Shown one piece after another: positions 1-10,261 of a stretch of DNA of 64,000 bases (within the stretch, counting starts at the first letter, position 1; every line of letters starts with the position of its first letter). This DNA is from an uncultured Pelagibacteraceae bacterium (GTDB lineage Bacteria; Pseudomonadota; Alphaproteobacteria; Pelagibacterales; Pelagibacteraceae). Location of the stretch: the NCBI GenBank assembly GCA_902624045.1, contig CACNVX010000003.1, positions 18,788 through 82,787 of the forward strand, read 5' to 3'. Position numbers and translations under genes: made by a program. The notes under the pieces were generated by a model. That model did no database searches. It was not told the origin of the DNA and saw only the letters and a program-made list of their open reading frames with translations.

Positions 1-20
1 GGATTATAGTGAGTTCTCAT
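1..20 (-). CDS. Possible 5' end of the next gene of the rib operon (nusB expected), truncated by the window edge
   Basis: ATG at 20..18 overlaps the ribH TGA stop (ATGA); only 6-7 codons visible; identity from the usual alphaproteobacterial order ribH-nusB. Confidence 0.25.
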
Positions 21-409
21 TTTTGAGACAAAACTGAAATCACAGCTTCTGCAGCTTCAGCACCCTTTTTTCGTCTTACTCTTGCTTGAGCCATATTAAG
101 ACAAGTAATTATTCCATTTCCAATTGGTTTTTTGCTATCTATAGATAATTTCATTATGGCATTTGTTGATGCTTGGGAAATAAAATCGAAATGAGGTGTT
201 TTACCTTTAACTATACATCCTAAAGCTAAAAAACCATCAAATTTTTTTAAATTTTTTGAGATTGTAACTGGAATTTCAAAAGCACCAGGTACCTTAATAA
301 TTTTTATTATGTTTTTTTTTGGAATTATTTTTAAAGCACTTTTTATTAAGCCTTCAGCAATATCCTTATAATAATCTGCTACAACAATTAAATATTTTTT
401 TTTCATCAA
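17..409 (-). CDS. ribH: 6,7-dimethyl-8-ribityllumazine synthase
   Basis: ORF with VPGAFEIP and GCIVKGKTPHFDFI motifs; rib operon context. Confidence 0.95.
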   Translation of the reverse strand: MMKKKYLIVVADYYKDIAEGLIKSALKIIPKKNIIKIIKVPGAFEIPVTISKNLKKFDGFLALGCIVKGKTPHFDFISQASTNAIMKLSIDSKKPIGNGIITCLNMAQARVRRKKGAEAAEAVISVLSQK

Positions 410-1506
410 ATTAATTCTTGTTTTGTAATTTTTATACCATAACCATCAAGACCAATAACTTTTTTTGGTGATTTAGTGATTAATATCATATTTTTAATTT
501 TTAAGTCTTTAATAATTTGAGCTCCAATACCATAATTTTTTATTAACTTGTCGTTTCCCTTTTTATAAAAATCTTTATTTTTATAATCTTTTAAAGTCTG
601 AGTTACTGACTTTAAATTTGAGTCTTTGATAAATACCAAAACACAATTTTGATATTTTTTAAAATAATTTAAGGTCTTGTTGAATGAATTTGGTAGTGAT
701 TGATTTATTAGATAGTTTTGGACAACATTAGACGAAATTACTCTCACTCTTGGAGTAATACCTTTTTTTATTTTGCCTTTTATTAATGCAAAATGTTCTG
801 AACCATCTAAAAGATTCTCATAAATTCTAATGCTATATTTTTGATTTTTTACATCAATCATGCTTTGCTTTTTTAGTTTAATAAGTTTTTCTTTTTTTAG
901 TCTATATGCGATCAGATCTTCTATTTTTCCAATTTTTAATTTATGTTTTTTTGCAAAATTGAATAAATCTTGACCTTTAGCCATTGTTCCGTCTTCATTC
1001 ATAATTTCACAAATTACAGCAGAGTTATTTTTTTTTGCTAATTTAGATATATCAACTGAAGCTTCGGTATGACCTGCTCTAACAAGAACTCCACCATCTT
1101 TAGCAATAATTGGAAACACGTGACCAGGTGAAACAATTTCATTTTTATTTACATTTTTTTTTGATGCAATTTTAATTGTTTTCGCTCTATCTTTAGCAGA
1201 TATACCTGTTGTAATTCCTTTTTTTGCTTCAATAGAAATTGTGAAAGCCGTCTTGTTTCTTGATTGATTTACTGGCGACATTAAAGATAAATTTAATTTT
1301 TTTGCTTGAAGTAAATCAAGTGCTAAACAAATTAAACCTCGCCCGTATTTTGCCATGAAGTTAATATTCTTTGCATTTGAGTCTGATGTTGAAATAACTA
1401 AATCTCCCTCATTTTCTCTTTTTTCATCATCTACTAAAATAAACATACCGCCTTTTTTAGCTACGCTTATAATTGACTCTATTGACGAAAAATTATTTTT
1501 TTCCAT
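406..1506 (-). CDS. ribB: 3,4-dihydroxy-2-butanone 4-phosphate synthase with degenerate GTP cyclohydrolase II-like C-terminal domain (RibBX type)
   Basis: N-terminal DDEKRENEGDL and RAGHTEASVD motifs; C-terminal domain lacks the GCHII Cys/His zinc motif. Confidence 0.9.
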   Translation of the reverse strand: MEKNNFSSIESIISVAKKGGMFILVDDEKRENEGDLVISTSDSNAKNINFMAKYGRGLICLALDLLQAKKLNLSLMSPVNQSRNKTAFTISIEAKKGITTGISAKDRAKTIKIASKKNVNKNEIVSPGHVFPIIAKDGGVLVRAGHTEASVDISKLAKKNNSAVICEIMNEDGTMAKGQDLFNFAKKHKLKIGKIEDLIAYRLKKEKLIKLKKQSMIDVKNQKYSIRIYENLLDGSEHFALIKGKIKKGITPRVRVISSNVVQNYLINQSLPNSFNKTLNYFKKYQNCVLVFIKDSNLKSVTQTLKDYKNKDFYKKGNDKLIKNYGIGAQIIKDLKIKNMILITKSPKKVIGLDGYGIKITKQELI

Positions 1507-2086
1507 TAAAATAGTTCCTAACGTATTTAGACAAGATATCTATCTCTATGTTTACTAAACTAGATTTTTTTAAAGTTGATAAATTCGTTTCTTTGTAGGT
1601 GTGAGGGATAATCCAAATTTGGAAACCTTTTTTAGTTACTTTTGAAATTGTTAGAGAAATACCATTTACACAAATTGATGCTTTTTCTATTAAGTGTTTT
1701 CTTTCTTTTTTAGTTAATTCAAAGTCAAAAAGAAATGATTTATCTATTTTTTTAATACTTAAAACTTTACCAACAGTATCAACATGTCCTTGACAAATAT
1801 GTCCTGAAATTTTTGTACCATATTTTAAAGGTAATTCTAAATTTATTTTATCTTTTAATTTTAAAAATTTAAATTTTGAACGAATTATCGTTTCTTTCGA
1901 GAGGTAAAATTCCATAATTTTAGATTTATATGAAATTAAAGTTAGACAAACACCATCACAAGCAACAGACAAACCTATGTCTTTATTTGATACTTTAATG
2001 TTACTTTTTACAAAAATATTAAGACCTTTAGGTCTTTTAATAATTTTAGTTATTATACCTTGATTATAAATTATTCCATTAAACAT
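1493..2086 (-). CDS. ribE: Riboflavin synthase alpha subunit
   Basis: Two lumazine-binding repeats (MFNGII..., GHICQGHVDTVG, CVNGISLTI). Confidence 0.93.
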   Translation of the reverse strand: MFNGIIYNQGIITKIIKRPKGLNIFVKSNIKVSNKDIGLSVACDGVCLTLISYKSKIMEFYLSKETIIRSKFKFLKLKDKINLELPLKYGTKISGHICQGHVDTVGKVLSIKKIDKSFLFDFELTKKERKHLIEKASICVNGISLTISKVTKKGFQIWIIPHTYKETNLSTLKKSSLVNIEIDILSKYVRNYFNGKK

Positions 2087-2091
2087 AATTT

Positions 2092-3195
2092 CTATCTATA
2101 TAGTGTTATTCTGTCTTTTCGCAAATTCAGATTTAAATTAATCTTTGTTTTATACTTTTGATTTAAAGTTTTCATACCAGTAAATTTTATATATTCTAAG
2201 CTTTTAGAAAGATTTTTAGGGCTTTTAAATAAATAAAATTTATTAAAAATTTTGTTTTTAACCAGTGAATTTGTTAGATCATTTCCACCCTCTATTAATA
2301 AATTCCTACAGCCAAAATTATATAATTTTTTTAAAATTTCTCTCATATCAAATCTATTATCTCTATCAATTTTAGATTTAATAAGAATAATCCCTTTTCT
2401 TTTAAATTTAGAAATTTTTGATTTATCAGCTTTGTTATAAAATATTAAAGTATTTCCATTATTAGAGGTTTTTATTATATAGCTGTTCGTTTTACTGTTT
2501 AAATTATTATCTAAAATAATTCTTTTAGGAGAAAAATTTTTCATACTTTTTAAACGACAACTTAATTTAGGATTATCTTTGTTTAGTGTTTTGTATGTAA
2601 TCATCAAACTATCGTTTTGATATCTCAAAAGATGCGTAAATTGATCTGAGTAAATATTTGTAATTTTTTTTTGATACTTACTGTAAATAATATTGTATTT
2701 TGAAATAGCTATTTTGCCTGTAACATAAGGTAATTTTTTTTTTCTATTAAAAAAATAAGGATAATAAAAGTTTTCAATTTTATTTTTTAATAAACCTTTT
2801 TTTACAATTATTTTTTTTGAATTTAAAATTTTAAAACTTTTATTTCTTACTCTTTTGTCTATGTCTGTAACAGAATATATGACCTCAGCAATTTTAGATT
2901 TAATTATGAAGTCAGTACATGGTGGTGTTAATCCATGGTGACAACATGGTTCTAAGGTAACATACATTTTTGAGCCCTTTAAATCTTCGAAACTATTCTT
3001 GATTGCATTAGATTCAGCATGAGGTCTTCCATTAAATGAGGTTTGACCTATAGAAATAATTTTGTCATTTTTAACAATTACACACCCTACTGAGGGATTT
3101 GACCCAGTGAGACCGTGACGAGATCTAGCTAGATCAAGGGCAATCTCCATGTAAAATTTATCTTTTAATGTAAAATTATCTTTTTTTGTAGACAT
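2092..3195 (-). CDS. ribD: Bifunctional diaminohydroxyphosphoribosylaminopyrimidine deaminase / reductase
   Basis: Deaminase motifs HAE and [12 protein letters not shown]-terminal LLIEGG. Confidence 0.92.
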   Translation of the reverse strand: MSTKKDNFTLKDKFYMEIALDLARSRHGLTGSNPSVGCVIVKNDKIISIGQTSFNGRPHAESNAIKNSFEDLKGSKMYVTLEPCCHHGLTPPCTDFIIKSKIAEVIYSVTDIDKRVRNKSFKILNSKKIIVKKGLLKNKIENFYYPYFFNRKKKLPYVTGKIAISKYNIIYSKYQKKITNIYSDQFTHLLRYQNDSLMITYKTLNKDNPKLSCRLKSMKNFSPKRIILDNNLNSKTNSYIIKTSNNGNTLIFYNKADKSKISKFKRKGIILIKSKIDRDNRFDMREILKKLYNFGCRNLLIEGGNDLTNSLVKNKIFNKFYLFKSPKNLSKSLEYIKFTGMKTLNQKYKTKINLNLNLRKDRITLYR

Positions 3196-3634
3196 CTAGC
3201 TTGTCCACGAATTGTACAAAGTCTTTTTCTTCTCTAAAATTTCTATATACAGATGCAAATCTGACATATCCAACTGGATCTAAATCTTTTAGACCCTCCA
3301 TAACCATTGTTCCAATTGTATTAGTAGCTATTTCACTTTGACCGAGTTCTTCTAGAGATCTTGAAATTTGACTTATAAATTTTTCTATTGTCTCAGTGTC
3401 TATGGGTCTTTTTTTTAAAGCAATGTAAATTGATTTGGATAGTTTATCCCTATCAAATGTTGATTTCCTCCCATTTTTTTTTACTACCATTAATTCTCTA
3501 AATTGAACTCTTTCAAAAGTTGTAAAACGAGCTCCACAAACACAAAGTCTTCGTCTTCTTATAGCTGTACCATCTTCTGTTGGTCTAGAGTCGACTACTG
3601 AGGTCTCCCCTTTTTTACATATTGAGCAAATCAT
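3176..3634 (-). CDS. nrdR: Transcriptional repressor NrdR
   Basis: Zn ribbon CSIC...[21 protein letters not shown]-cone domain. Confidence 0.95.
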   Translation of the reverse strand: MICSICKKGETSVVDSRPTEDGTAIRRRRLCVCGARFTTFERVQFRELMVVKKNGRKSTFDRDKLSKSIYIALKKRPIDTETIEKFISQISRSLEELGQSEIATNTIGTMVMEGLKDLDPVGYVRFASVYRNFREEKDFVQFVDKLDVYKKR

Positions 3635-3637
3635 TTA

Positions 3638-4945
3638 CTAAAGGTTCTTATATATCGGAAATGACGAAGTTAAAGAAATAACTTCATTTTTTACTTCTTC
3701 TTCTATTTTGCTATTATCAGAGGGATTTTCAGACAATCCTTTTAAGGTTTTTGTAATTAATTCTCCAACAGTTTTAAATTCACTTAATCCAAAGCCTCGT
3801 GTTGTAGCTGCTTGTGTACCTAATCTAATACCTGATGTAATCATGGGTTTTTCTGTATCAAAAGGAATACCATTTTTATTACAGGTGATATTTGCTCTAG
3901 ATAAACTTTCAGCTGCAAGATTGCCTTTTACATTATAAGGTCTTAAATCTACCAACATCAAATGAGTATCTGTTCCATCCGAATAGATTTTAAATCCATT
4001 ATTTTTTAAAGTTTCTGCAAGCATCTTAGCGTTTGCTAAAACAGATTTAATATAATCTTGAAATTCTGGCTGTAATGCTTCCAAAAATCCAGCAGCCTTA
4101 GCAGCAATAATATGCATCAAGGGTCCACCCTGATAACCAGGAAAGACTGCTGTATTAAATTTTTTAGCAAGATCTTCGTGATTAGTTAAAATTATGCCAC
4201 CTCTTGCACTTCTAAATACTTTATGTGTAGTTGATGTAACAACATGTGCATAATCACAAGGATTAGGGTAACCTTTACCTGCAACTAAACCCGAGAAGTG
4301 TGCCATATCAACCATTAAATATGCGCCAACTTTATCTGCTATCTCTCTAAATCTTTTAAAATCAATTACTCTAGAATAAGCACTTCCACCAGCAATTATT
4401 AGTTTAGGTTTATGCTCTAAAGCAAGTTTTTCAACATTATCATAATCAATTAGCTCTGATTCTTTATCAACATCGTACCCTATTGCGTTAAACCATTTAC
4501 CAGACATTGAAATTTTTAATCCATGGGTTATATGACCCCCTGAATTTAAACTCATTCCCATAAAAGTATCACCTGGGCTTAACAAAGCTAAAAATACTGC
4601 GCCATTTGCTTGAGCACCTGAGTGTGGTTGCGCATTTGCAAATTTACAATTAAATAACTTTTTTAATCTTTCAATAGCAAGATTTTCAGCAACATCAACA
4701 TGCTCACAACCATTGTAATATCTTTTACCAGGATAACCTTCAGCGTACTTATTAGTTAAAACTGAACCTTGTGCTTCTAATACTGCTTGAGAAACTATAT
4801 TTTCAGAAGCGATTAGTTCTATATGCTGTTGTTGTCTAATTAATTCTTCTTTTATAGCTTTATAAAGCTCTGGATCTTTTACCGATAAACTATCTTCAAA
4901 GAAACTTTTATAACTATCGTTTAAATAATTTTTTTCACTAGACAT
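3638..4945 (-). CDS. glyA: Serine hydroxymethyltransferase
   Basis: PLP site [14 protein letters not shown]; full length. Confidence 0.97.
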   Translation of the reverse strand: MSSEKNYLNDSYKSFFEDSLSVKDPELYKAIKEELIRQQQHIELIASENIVSQAVLEAQGSVLTNKYAEGYPGKRYYNGCEHVDVAENLAIERLKKLFNCKFANAQPHSGAQANGAVFLALLSPGDTFMGMSLNSGGHITHGLKISMSGKWFNAIGYDVDKESELIDYDNVEKLALEHKPKLIIAGGSAYSRVIDFKRFREIADKVGAYLMVDMAHFSGLVAGKGYPNPCDYAHVVTSTTHKVFRSARGGIILTNHEDLAKKFNTAVFPGYQGGPLMHIIAAKAAGFLEALQPEFQDYIKSVLANAKMLAETLKNNGFKIYSDGTDTHLMLVDLRPYNVKGNLAAESLSRANITCNKNGIPFDTEKPMITSGIRLGTQAATTRGFGLSEFKTVGELITKTLKGLSENPSDNSKIEEEVKNEVISLTSSFPIYKNL

Positions 4946-4947
4946 AA

Positions 4948-5373
4948 TTATATTTTCTTTATTCTTTTTGAATGTCTCCCACCATCAAATTTAGTATTTA
5001 AAAAAACACCTACAAACTTTAAAGCATTTTTTTTAGATATCAATCTTGATCCTAATGTAATGATGTTTGCATCATTATGCAATCTGGATAATTTTGTTGA
5101 TTTTAGATTAAAACATTGTGCTGCACGAATATTTTTATGCTTATTTGCCGCAATATTCATACCTGTCCCAGATCCACATACTAAAATACCAATATTGCTT
5201 TTATTGACTTTAACCTTTCTTGCTACTTTATGTGCATAGTCTGGATAATCAACTTTACTGTCATTCATTGGACCAAGATCCATAAATTTAATTTTTTTAT
5301 TTGTTAAATAATTTTTGATTGTTTCTTTTAATTTAAATCCAGCGTGATCAGATGAAATAAAGATAGTTTTCAA
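4948..5373 (-). CDS. rpiB: Ribose-5-phosphate isomerase B (RpiB/LacAB family)
   Basis: [10 protein letters not shown] and [15 protein letters not shown] motifs. Confidence 0.92.
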   Translation of the reverse strand: MKTIFISSDHAGFKLKETIKNYLTNKKIKFMDLGPMNDSKVDYPDYAHKVARKVKVNKSNIGILVCGSGTGMNIAANKHKNIRAAQCFNLKSTKLSRLHNDANIITLGSRLISKKNALKFVGVFLNTKFDGGRHSKRIKKI

Positions 5374-5374
5374 A

Positions 5375-6013
5375 TTAATTAAATTTATAATCTAAAACAC
5401 AAGCAACTAAATGTATTCTATTTTCTTCCCCACCATTAAATGCATTGTGATATTTAGTATTATTAGTAACCCATACTGAACCATCAGCAGGCATATGCTT
5501 TGCAACATTATCTATAACCATTATGCAACCTGGATTTGTGATAATGGGTATATGTAATCTTGGTTCCGGATCTCTATGCCAACTCAATGTTGATCTTGGT
5601 TCTTTTAATAAAATTCTCATACGACCCAGTTTATACTTTGATGACAATACATCGTATACTTCCTTAAAGTATGTATTTTCATAATCCTTTACGAATTCAG
5701 AATACGCTGACTCATCTAATGTTTCATCTCTAACAACTTCTTTTCCTGATTTATCAGGTTTTGTCCAATATACACCTCTTGCCTTGTTACCTTTAATAGA
5801 ATCTGGATCTCCAGGTATTTGAGTTAGTGATATTGCTCCAAAGTGTGTTACACCTGCGTCATCAAATTTTTTAATTTTAACTATTTGATGATATGCTTCT
5901 TGTAACTTTTGAATATCAAATTTAATTTCTTGTTTTTGAAAATCACTGAAGTCAAGGACTCTCTCTTCTTTCTTAATATTTAAATCTATTACTTTTGAAA
6001 TTTCGTTAATCAT
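5375..6013 (-). CDS. Aspartyl/asparaginyl beta-hydroxylase-like 2-oxoglutarate/Fe(II) oxygenase
   Basis: HRDPEPRLHIPI (HxD) ... KYHNAFNGGEENRIHLV distal His/Arg. Confidence 0.7.
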   Translation of the reverse strand: MINEISKVIDLNIKKEERVLDFSDFQKQEIKFDIQKLQEAYHQIVKIKKFDDAGVTHFGAISLTQIPGDPDSIKGNKARGVYWTKPDKSGKEVVRDETLDESAYSEFVKDYENTYFKEVYDVLSSKYKLGRMRILLKEPRSTLSWHRDPEPRLHIPIITNPGCIMVIDNVAKHMPADGSVWVTNNTKYHNAFNGGEENRIHLVACVLDYKFN

Positions 6014-6085
6014 CTTGATTGCTTTCTATCCTTTTTTTTAAATATGTGTATATTACATTTGTCGCAATTAAAAAGTAAATAAAAC

Positions 6086-7075
6086 ATGATTATTGGTAAA
6101 TATCCCAGTCTAAGACTTAGAAGAAATAGAAAAGAATCTTGGTCAAGAAGACTGATTCAGGAAAACACTTTAGGTCCAAACGACTTTATATTACCTATTT
6201 TTTTAATTGAAGGATCTAATAAACGTCAAGCAATTTCATCTATGCCAGGAGTATACCGGTATACTATTAATAGATTGAGCCAAATAATAGACAGAGCAAT
6301 AATGAAGAAGATACCTATGGTCGCTCTTTTTCCAAAAACCCAAAATGTACATAAAGATGAATTAGGTACAGAATCTCTTAACGAAAAAAATTTAGTTTGT
6401 AGAGCAATTAAAGAAATTAAAAAAAGATACAAAAATCAAATTGGTATAATGTGTGACGTAGCGTTAGATCCCTACACATCACATGGTCATGATGGATTAA
6501 TTAAATCTAATACTATACTAAACGACGAGACTATAGAGGTGTTGATTAATCAATCATTACTTCAAGCAGAGATGGGTTGTGATGTTATTGCCCCATCAGA
6601 TATGATGGATGGTAGAATAGGAAAAATAAGAAAAGCTCTAGACAAGAATAAATTCCAAAATGTTCAAATATTATCTTATGCTGCAAAATATGCTTCAAGC
6701 TTCTACGGACCTTTTAGAGACGCTGTAGGATCTAAAGGTTCGTTAAAAGGAGATAAAAAGACCTATCAAATGGATTATAGGAATTCCGATGAAGCATTAA
6801 GAGAGGTTGCGCTGGATATTAAAGAAGGTGCTGACATGGTAATGGTTAAACCAGGTATGCCCTACTTAGATATTATAAAGTCTATAAAAGAAAAATTTAA
6901 ATTACCAGTTTTTGCTTATCAAGTATCAGGAGAATATAGTTTAATTGAGACAGCTATAGCTAAAAAATTAGTTAATAAAGATGCCATATATGAAAGCTTG
7001 GTTGCTTTTAAGAGAGCTGGTGCCAATGCTATAGTAAGTTATTATGCTGACAGAATTGATAAAATTATTAAATAA
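6086..7075 (+). CDS. hemB: Delta-aminolevulinic acid dehydratase
   Basis: MCDVALDPYTSHGHDG, MVKPGMPYLDII, catalytic Lys regions. Confidence 0.97.
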   Translation: MIIGKYPSLRLRRNRKESWSRRLIQENTLGPNDFILPIFLIEGSNKRQAISSMPGVYRYTINRLSQIIDRAIMKKIPMVALFPKTQNVHKDELGTESLNEKNLVCRAIKEIKKRYKNQIGIMCDVALDPYTSHGHDGLIKSNTILNDETIEVLINQSLLQAEMGCDVIAPSDMMDGRIGKIRKALDKNKFQNVQILSYAAKYASSFYGPFRDAVGSKGSLKGDKKTYQMDYRNSDEALREVALDIKEGADMVMVKPGMPYLDIIKSIKEKFKLPVFAYQVSGEYSLIETAIAKKLVNKDAIYESLVAFKRAGANAIVSYYADRIDKIIK

Positions 7076-7756
7076 TTATTTTAAGGTATTTAAGAATAAT
7101 AATCTACTATTTGGATAATTTAAATTATTTGGTTTCAATATAGTTTTATCTAAATAATCACCTACTAATTTCAAACCAATTAATAATAAATTTAAATCAT
7201 TAACTTCTGTATCTTTTTCAATTAAAAAATTAGGAACATATTTTTTTTCTTTTGATGAACTTGCATAATATATATTTTTATTACCCTCTAATTCTTTTTC
7301 AACTAAACTTTCAAGAGCTAAGTCATATCCTAATATTTTAAGTAACTCCAATTCCCAAAATATATATTTTTTTAACCAATCTTTTTCTTTTAAAATTAAA
7401 AATAAATTTTGAATTATAAAATAAACTTTGTCGTTAGATTGAGCCTCTGCGGTCAGTATTTTAATTAAGTTCATAGCAGATGTGATGCAGGATAACTTTT
7501 GATTGTTATCAAAATATAAAGGGGTATATGCATTTAAAATTTCAATTTTAAAATAACCTATTCTGTTTTCATTTTTAGAATTGTAATTTACATGAAGTTT
7601 ATTGCCAATCTGAAGATAATTTTTAATTTTTTTTGAAGTTCCACCAAATATAATTCCAGATATCTTTCCTTTATCTTTTGTAAATAATTCGGCAATTATT
7701 GAGTTTTCATTATATCTTGATTTGCTTATTAAAAAGCCTTCATCTGACCAATTCAT
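7076..7756 (-). CDS. recO: DNA repair protein RecO
   Basis: MNWSDEGFLISKSRYNENSIIAELFTKDKGK; start set at internal ATG giving ATGA overlap with rnc (track ORF starts at 7780). Confidence 0.88.
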   Translation of the reverse strand: MNWSDEGFLISKSRYNENSIIAELFTKDKGKISGIIFGGTSKKIKNYLQIGNKLHVNYNSKNENRIGYFKIEILNAYTPLYFDNNQKLSCITSAMNLIKILTAEAQSNDKVYFIIQNLFLILKEKDWLKKYIFWELELLKILGYDLALESLVEKELEGNKNIYYASSSKEKKYVPNFLIEKDTEVNDLNLLLIGLKLVGDYLDKTILKPNNLNYPNSRLLFLNTLK

Positions 7757-8421
7757 ATTTTGTTTGTTTTTTTTAAACATTCTATAGCAGCATTTTGCTC
7801 AGCGTCTTTTTTTGATTTTCCAGTAGCTATAAAATATTTTGTATTGGGTAATCTTACTCCAACTTTAAATATAGGTTTATGTCTTGGACCTGTATTTGAA
7901 ATTAATTTATACGTAGGTAATTTTTTGAATTTTTTTAAAGTACGTTCCTGCAACTTTGTTTTTGCATCTATTTCAGTAACTACACTTTTTTCAATATGAT
8001 TTTTCCACAAGTTTAATATTGTTTTTTCAACAGTTGTAAAACCTTTATCAAGATAAATAGCACCAATTAATGCTTCACAGCTATCAGATATAATTTTGTC
8101 CTCAATTTTTATCTTTTTATTGTTAGGATTAAATGTTTTCACATAACTATTTAAATTGATTTTTTTTGCTATATCCAGACACGTTTTTTTATTAACTAAT
8201 GATGCAAATTTTTTATCAAGGATACCTTCTTTTTCTGCAGGATAAATTTCTAAAAGTTTTTTTGCTATTACTAAACCGAGAACTCTATCCCCCAGAAATT
8301 CTACCTTTTCATTATTTTCATTTGGATTAAAGCTTTTATGCGTAAGGGCTTGGATAAGAAGATCTTTATTTTTAAATTTTACATCAATTTTTTTTTCTAA
8401 ACTCTGATAGTTAATTTTCAT
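7753..8421 (-). CDS. rnc: Ribonuclease III
   Basis: NEKVEFLGDRVLGLVIA signature and C-terminal dsRBD. Confidence 0.96.
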   Translation of the reverse strand: MKINYQSLEKKIDVKFKNKDLLIQALTHKSFNPNENNEKVEFLGDRVLGLVIAKKLLEIYPAEKEGILDKKFASLVNKKTCLDIAKKINLNSYVKTFNPNNKKIKIEDKIISDSCEALIGAIYLDKGFTTVEKTILNLWKNHIEKSVVTEIDAKTKLQERTLKKFKKLPTYKLISNTGPRHKPIFKVGVRLPNTKYFIATGKSKKDAEQNAAIECLKKTNKI

Positions 8422-9158
8422 TAATTGATTTTATTAAATGTTCTATTAAATCTTATTGACTTATGCCATTTCCAAAATTCTATAAAACTTCCTATTTTTT
8501 TATCAGACGAGAAAAATATAAATTGAGCTTTTCCTACTAAATTATCTTTATGCACATATCCAACACTTGTTAAGTACCTGCTATCTTTAGAACAATCTCT
8601 ATTGTCACCTAAAAAGAAATAATGATCTTTTGGTACAGTGAACACATTAGAATTTTGATAGGTATAATCTTTTAGATACACTGTATGAAACTTTTTTCCA
8701 TTTGATAACTTTTCCTCAAACCTATAAACATCAATACTTTTGTTTCCACAGAAAATAGTAGTTTTGTTATTAATCTTAGATTTAAAAATTTCAGAATTAT
8801 TTAAATATAAATTAGAGTCTATAAACTGAATTTTATCTCCTGGTAAACCAATTAATCTTTTAATGTAATCTGTTCTATTATCTGCGGGAGTTTTAAACAC
8901 AATCACATCACCTCTTTTGGGAGAGCTAAACATAATTCTTTTGTTTAATATTGGAGGGCTAAAAGGGAATGAATGCTTACTATAACCATAGGTATATTTT
9001 GTTACAAATAATCTATCACCTACTAATAAAGTAGGTTCCATGGATGAAGATGGAATATAAAATGGTTGTACTAAAAGCGATCTAATTATAATTGCTATTA
9101 CTAAAGCATAAATTAAAGTTTTTATATTTTCTAAAAAAAAATTTTTATCTAAACTCAT
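8421..9158 (-). CDS. lepB: Signal peptidase I
   Basis: PSSSMEPTLLVGDRLFV, YIKRLIGLPGD, LGDNRDCSKDSR. Confidence 0.95.
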   Translation of the reverse strand: MSLDKNFFLENIKTLIYALVIAIIIRSLLVQPFYIPSSSMEPTLLVGDRLFVTKYTYGYSKHSFPFSPPILNKRIMFSSPKRGDVIVFKTPADNRTDYIKRLIGLPGDKIQFIDSNLYLNNSEIFKSKINNKTTIFCGNKSIDVYRFEEKLSNGKKFHTVYLKDYTYQNSNVFTVPKDHYFFLGDNRDCSKDSRYLTSVGYVHKDNLVGKAQFIFFSSDKKIGSFIEFWKWHKSIRFNRTFNKIN

Positions 9159-9541
9159 AATGTTTGAATAATTGCAAATGCCGTTGAGTATTTTTTTTCA
9201 TCCGAAATTGATAGAAAACATTTAAAATTTTTAATTTTAAAATTTTTCTGTATGATTTTTGTAATTTTTTTATTTTTAACATAATAAGGCTTTCCCATTT
9301 TGTCATTAACAACTTCTATATCTTTAAAATTTAAATTCATACGAAAACCTGAGCCAATAGCTTTAGAAAATGCTTCTTTTGCAGCAAATCTCTTAGAAAA
9401 ATAAGCTACTTTATTATTTACAAGGTTGGATTGTTTCAATTCTTTAGATGTATAAATTCTTTTTTTAAATAAAGTATTTTTAATAGATTTTTGAATTCTT
9501 CTATTTTCAACAATGTCAACACCAATGCCAAGAATTTTCAT
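9155..9541 (-). CDS. acpS: Holo-[acyl-carrier-protein] synthase
   Basis: GIGVDIVENRRI, FAAKEAFSKAIG. Confidence 0.93.
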   Translation of the reverse strand: MKILGIGVDIVENRRIQKSIKNTLFKKRIYTSKELKQSNLVNNKVAYFSKRFAAKEAFSKAIGSGFRMNLNFKDIEVVNDKMGKPYYVKNKKITKIIQKNFKIKNFKCFLSISDEKKYSTAFAIIQTL

Positions 9542-10261
9542 TTACTCTTTTATAATTTTTTTAAAGTTTTTAATTACTTTCGAAAGTCCACAAAATAGAG
9601 ACTCTCCAATTATAAAATGTCCAATATTATACTCTTCTATATCTTTTATATTAGTTAATATCTTGGTGGTTTTATAGTCTAAACCATGACCAGCATGAAC
9701 TTCTATATTTAAACTTGATGCTAATTTTGCACTTTTTTTAATTCTGTTTAATTCACTAGAATAATTTTTTTTTGATTTAACTAGATTTGCTAGTTTACCT
9801 GTATGTATTTCAATACAATCAGTATTTAATTTTTTAGCAAGTCTAATATCATTTATAGAAGGGTTAATGAATAAACTTGTTCTTATCTTTGCTTTTTTAA
9901 ATTTTTTAATTATTTTCTCTAATTTATTGAGATTGTTTTTTATATTTAAACCTCCTTCAGTGGTAATTTCTTTTCTATTTTCTGGAACTAAACAAATAAA
10001 ATTTGGTTTTATCTTAAGTGCTTTATTAACAATTTCTTGATTCATAGAAATTTCAAGGTTTACAAGTACCTTTTTTAAACCACATATTTTTTTTGCGTCA
10101 ATATCATTTATATGTCTTCTATCTTCTCTTAAATGAATTGTCACAGAGTCAGCTCCATAATTAATAACTTTTTTGGCTGCGTATAATGGATCTGGATGTT
10201 TCTCTCCACGAGCGTTTCGTAAAGTTGCAATATGATCTATATTTACGCCTAACCTTTTCAC
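9542..10261 (-). CDS. pdxJ: Pyridoxine 5'-phosphate synthase
   Basis: LGVNIDHIATLRNARG, HAGHGLDY, FIIGESLF. Confidence 0.96.
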   Translation of the reverse strand: MKRLGVNIDHIATLRNARGEKHPDPLYAAKKVINYGADSVTIHLREDRRHINDIDAKKICGLKKVLVNLEISMNQEIVNKALKIKPNFICLVPENRKEITTEGGLNIKNNLNKLEKIIKKFKKAKIRTSLFINPSINDIRLAKKLNTDCIEIHTGKLANLVKSKKNYSSELNRIKKSAKLASSLNIEVHAGHGLDYKTTKILTNIKDIEEYNIGHFIIGESLFCGLSKVIKNFKKIIKE

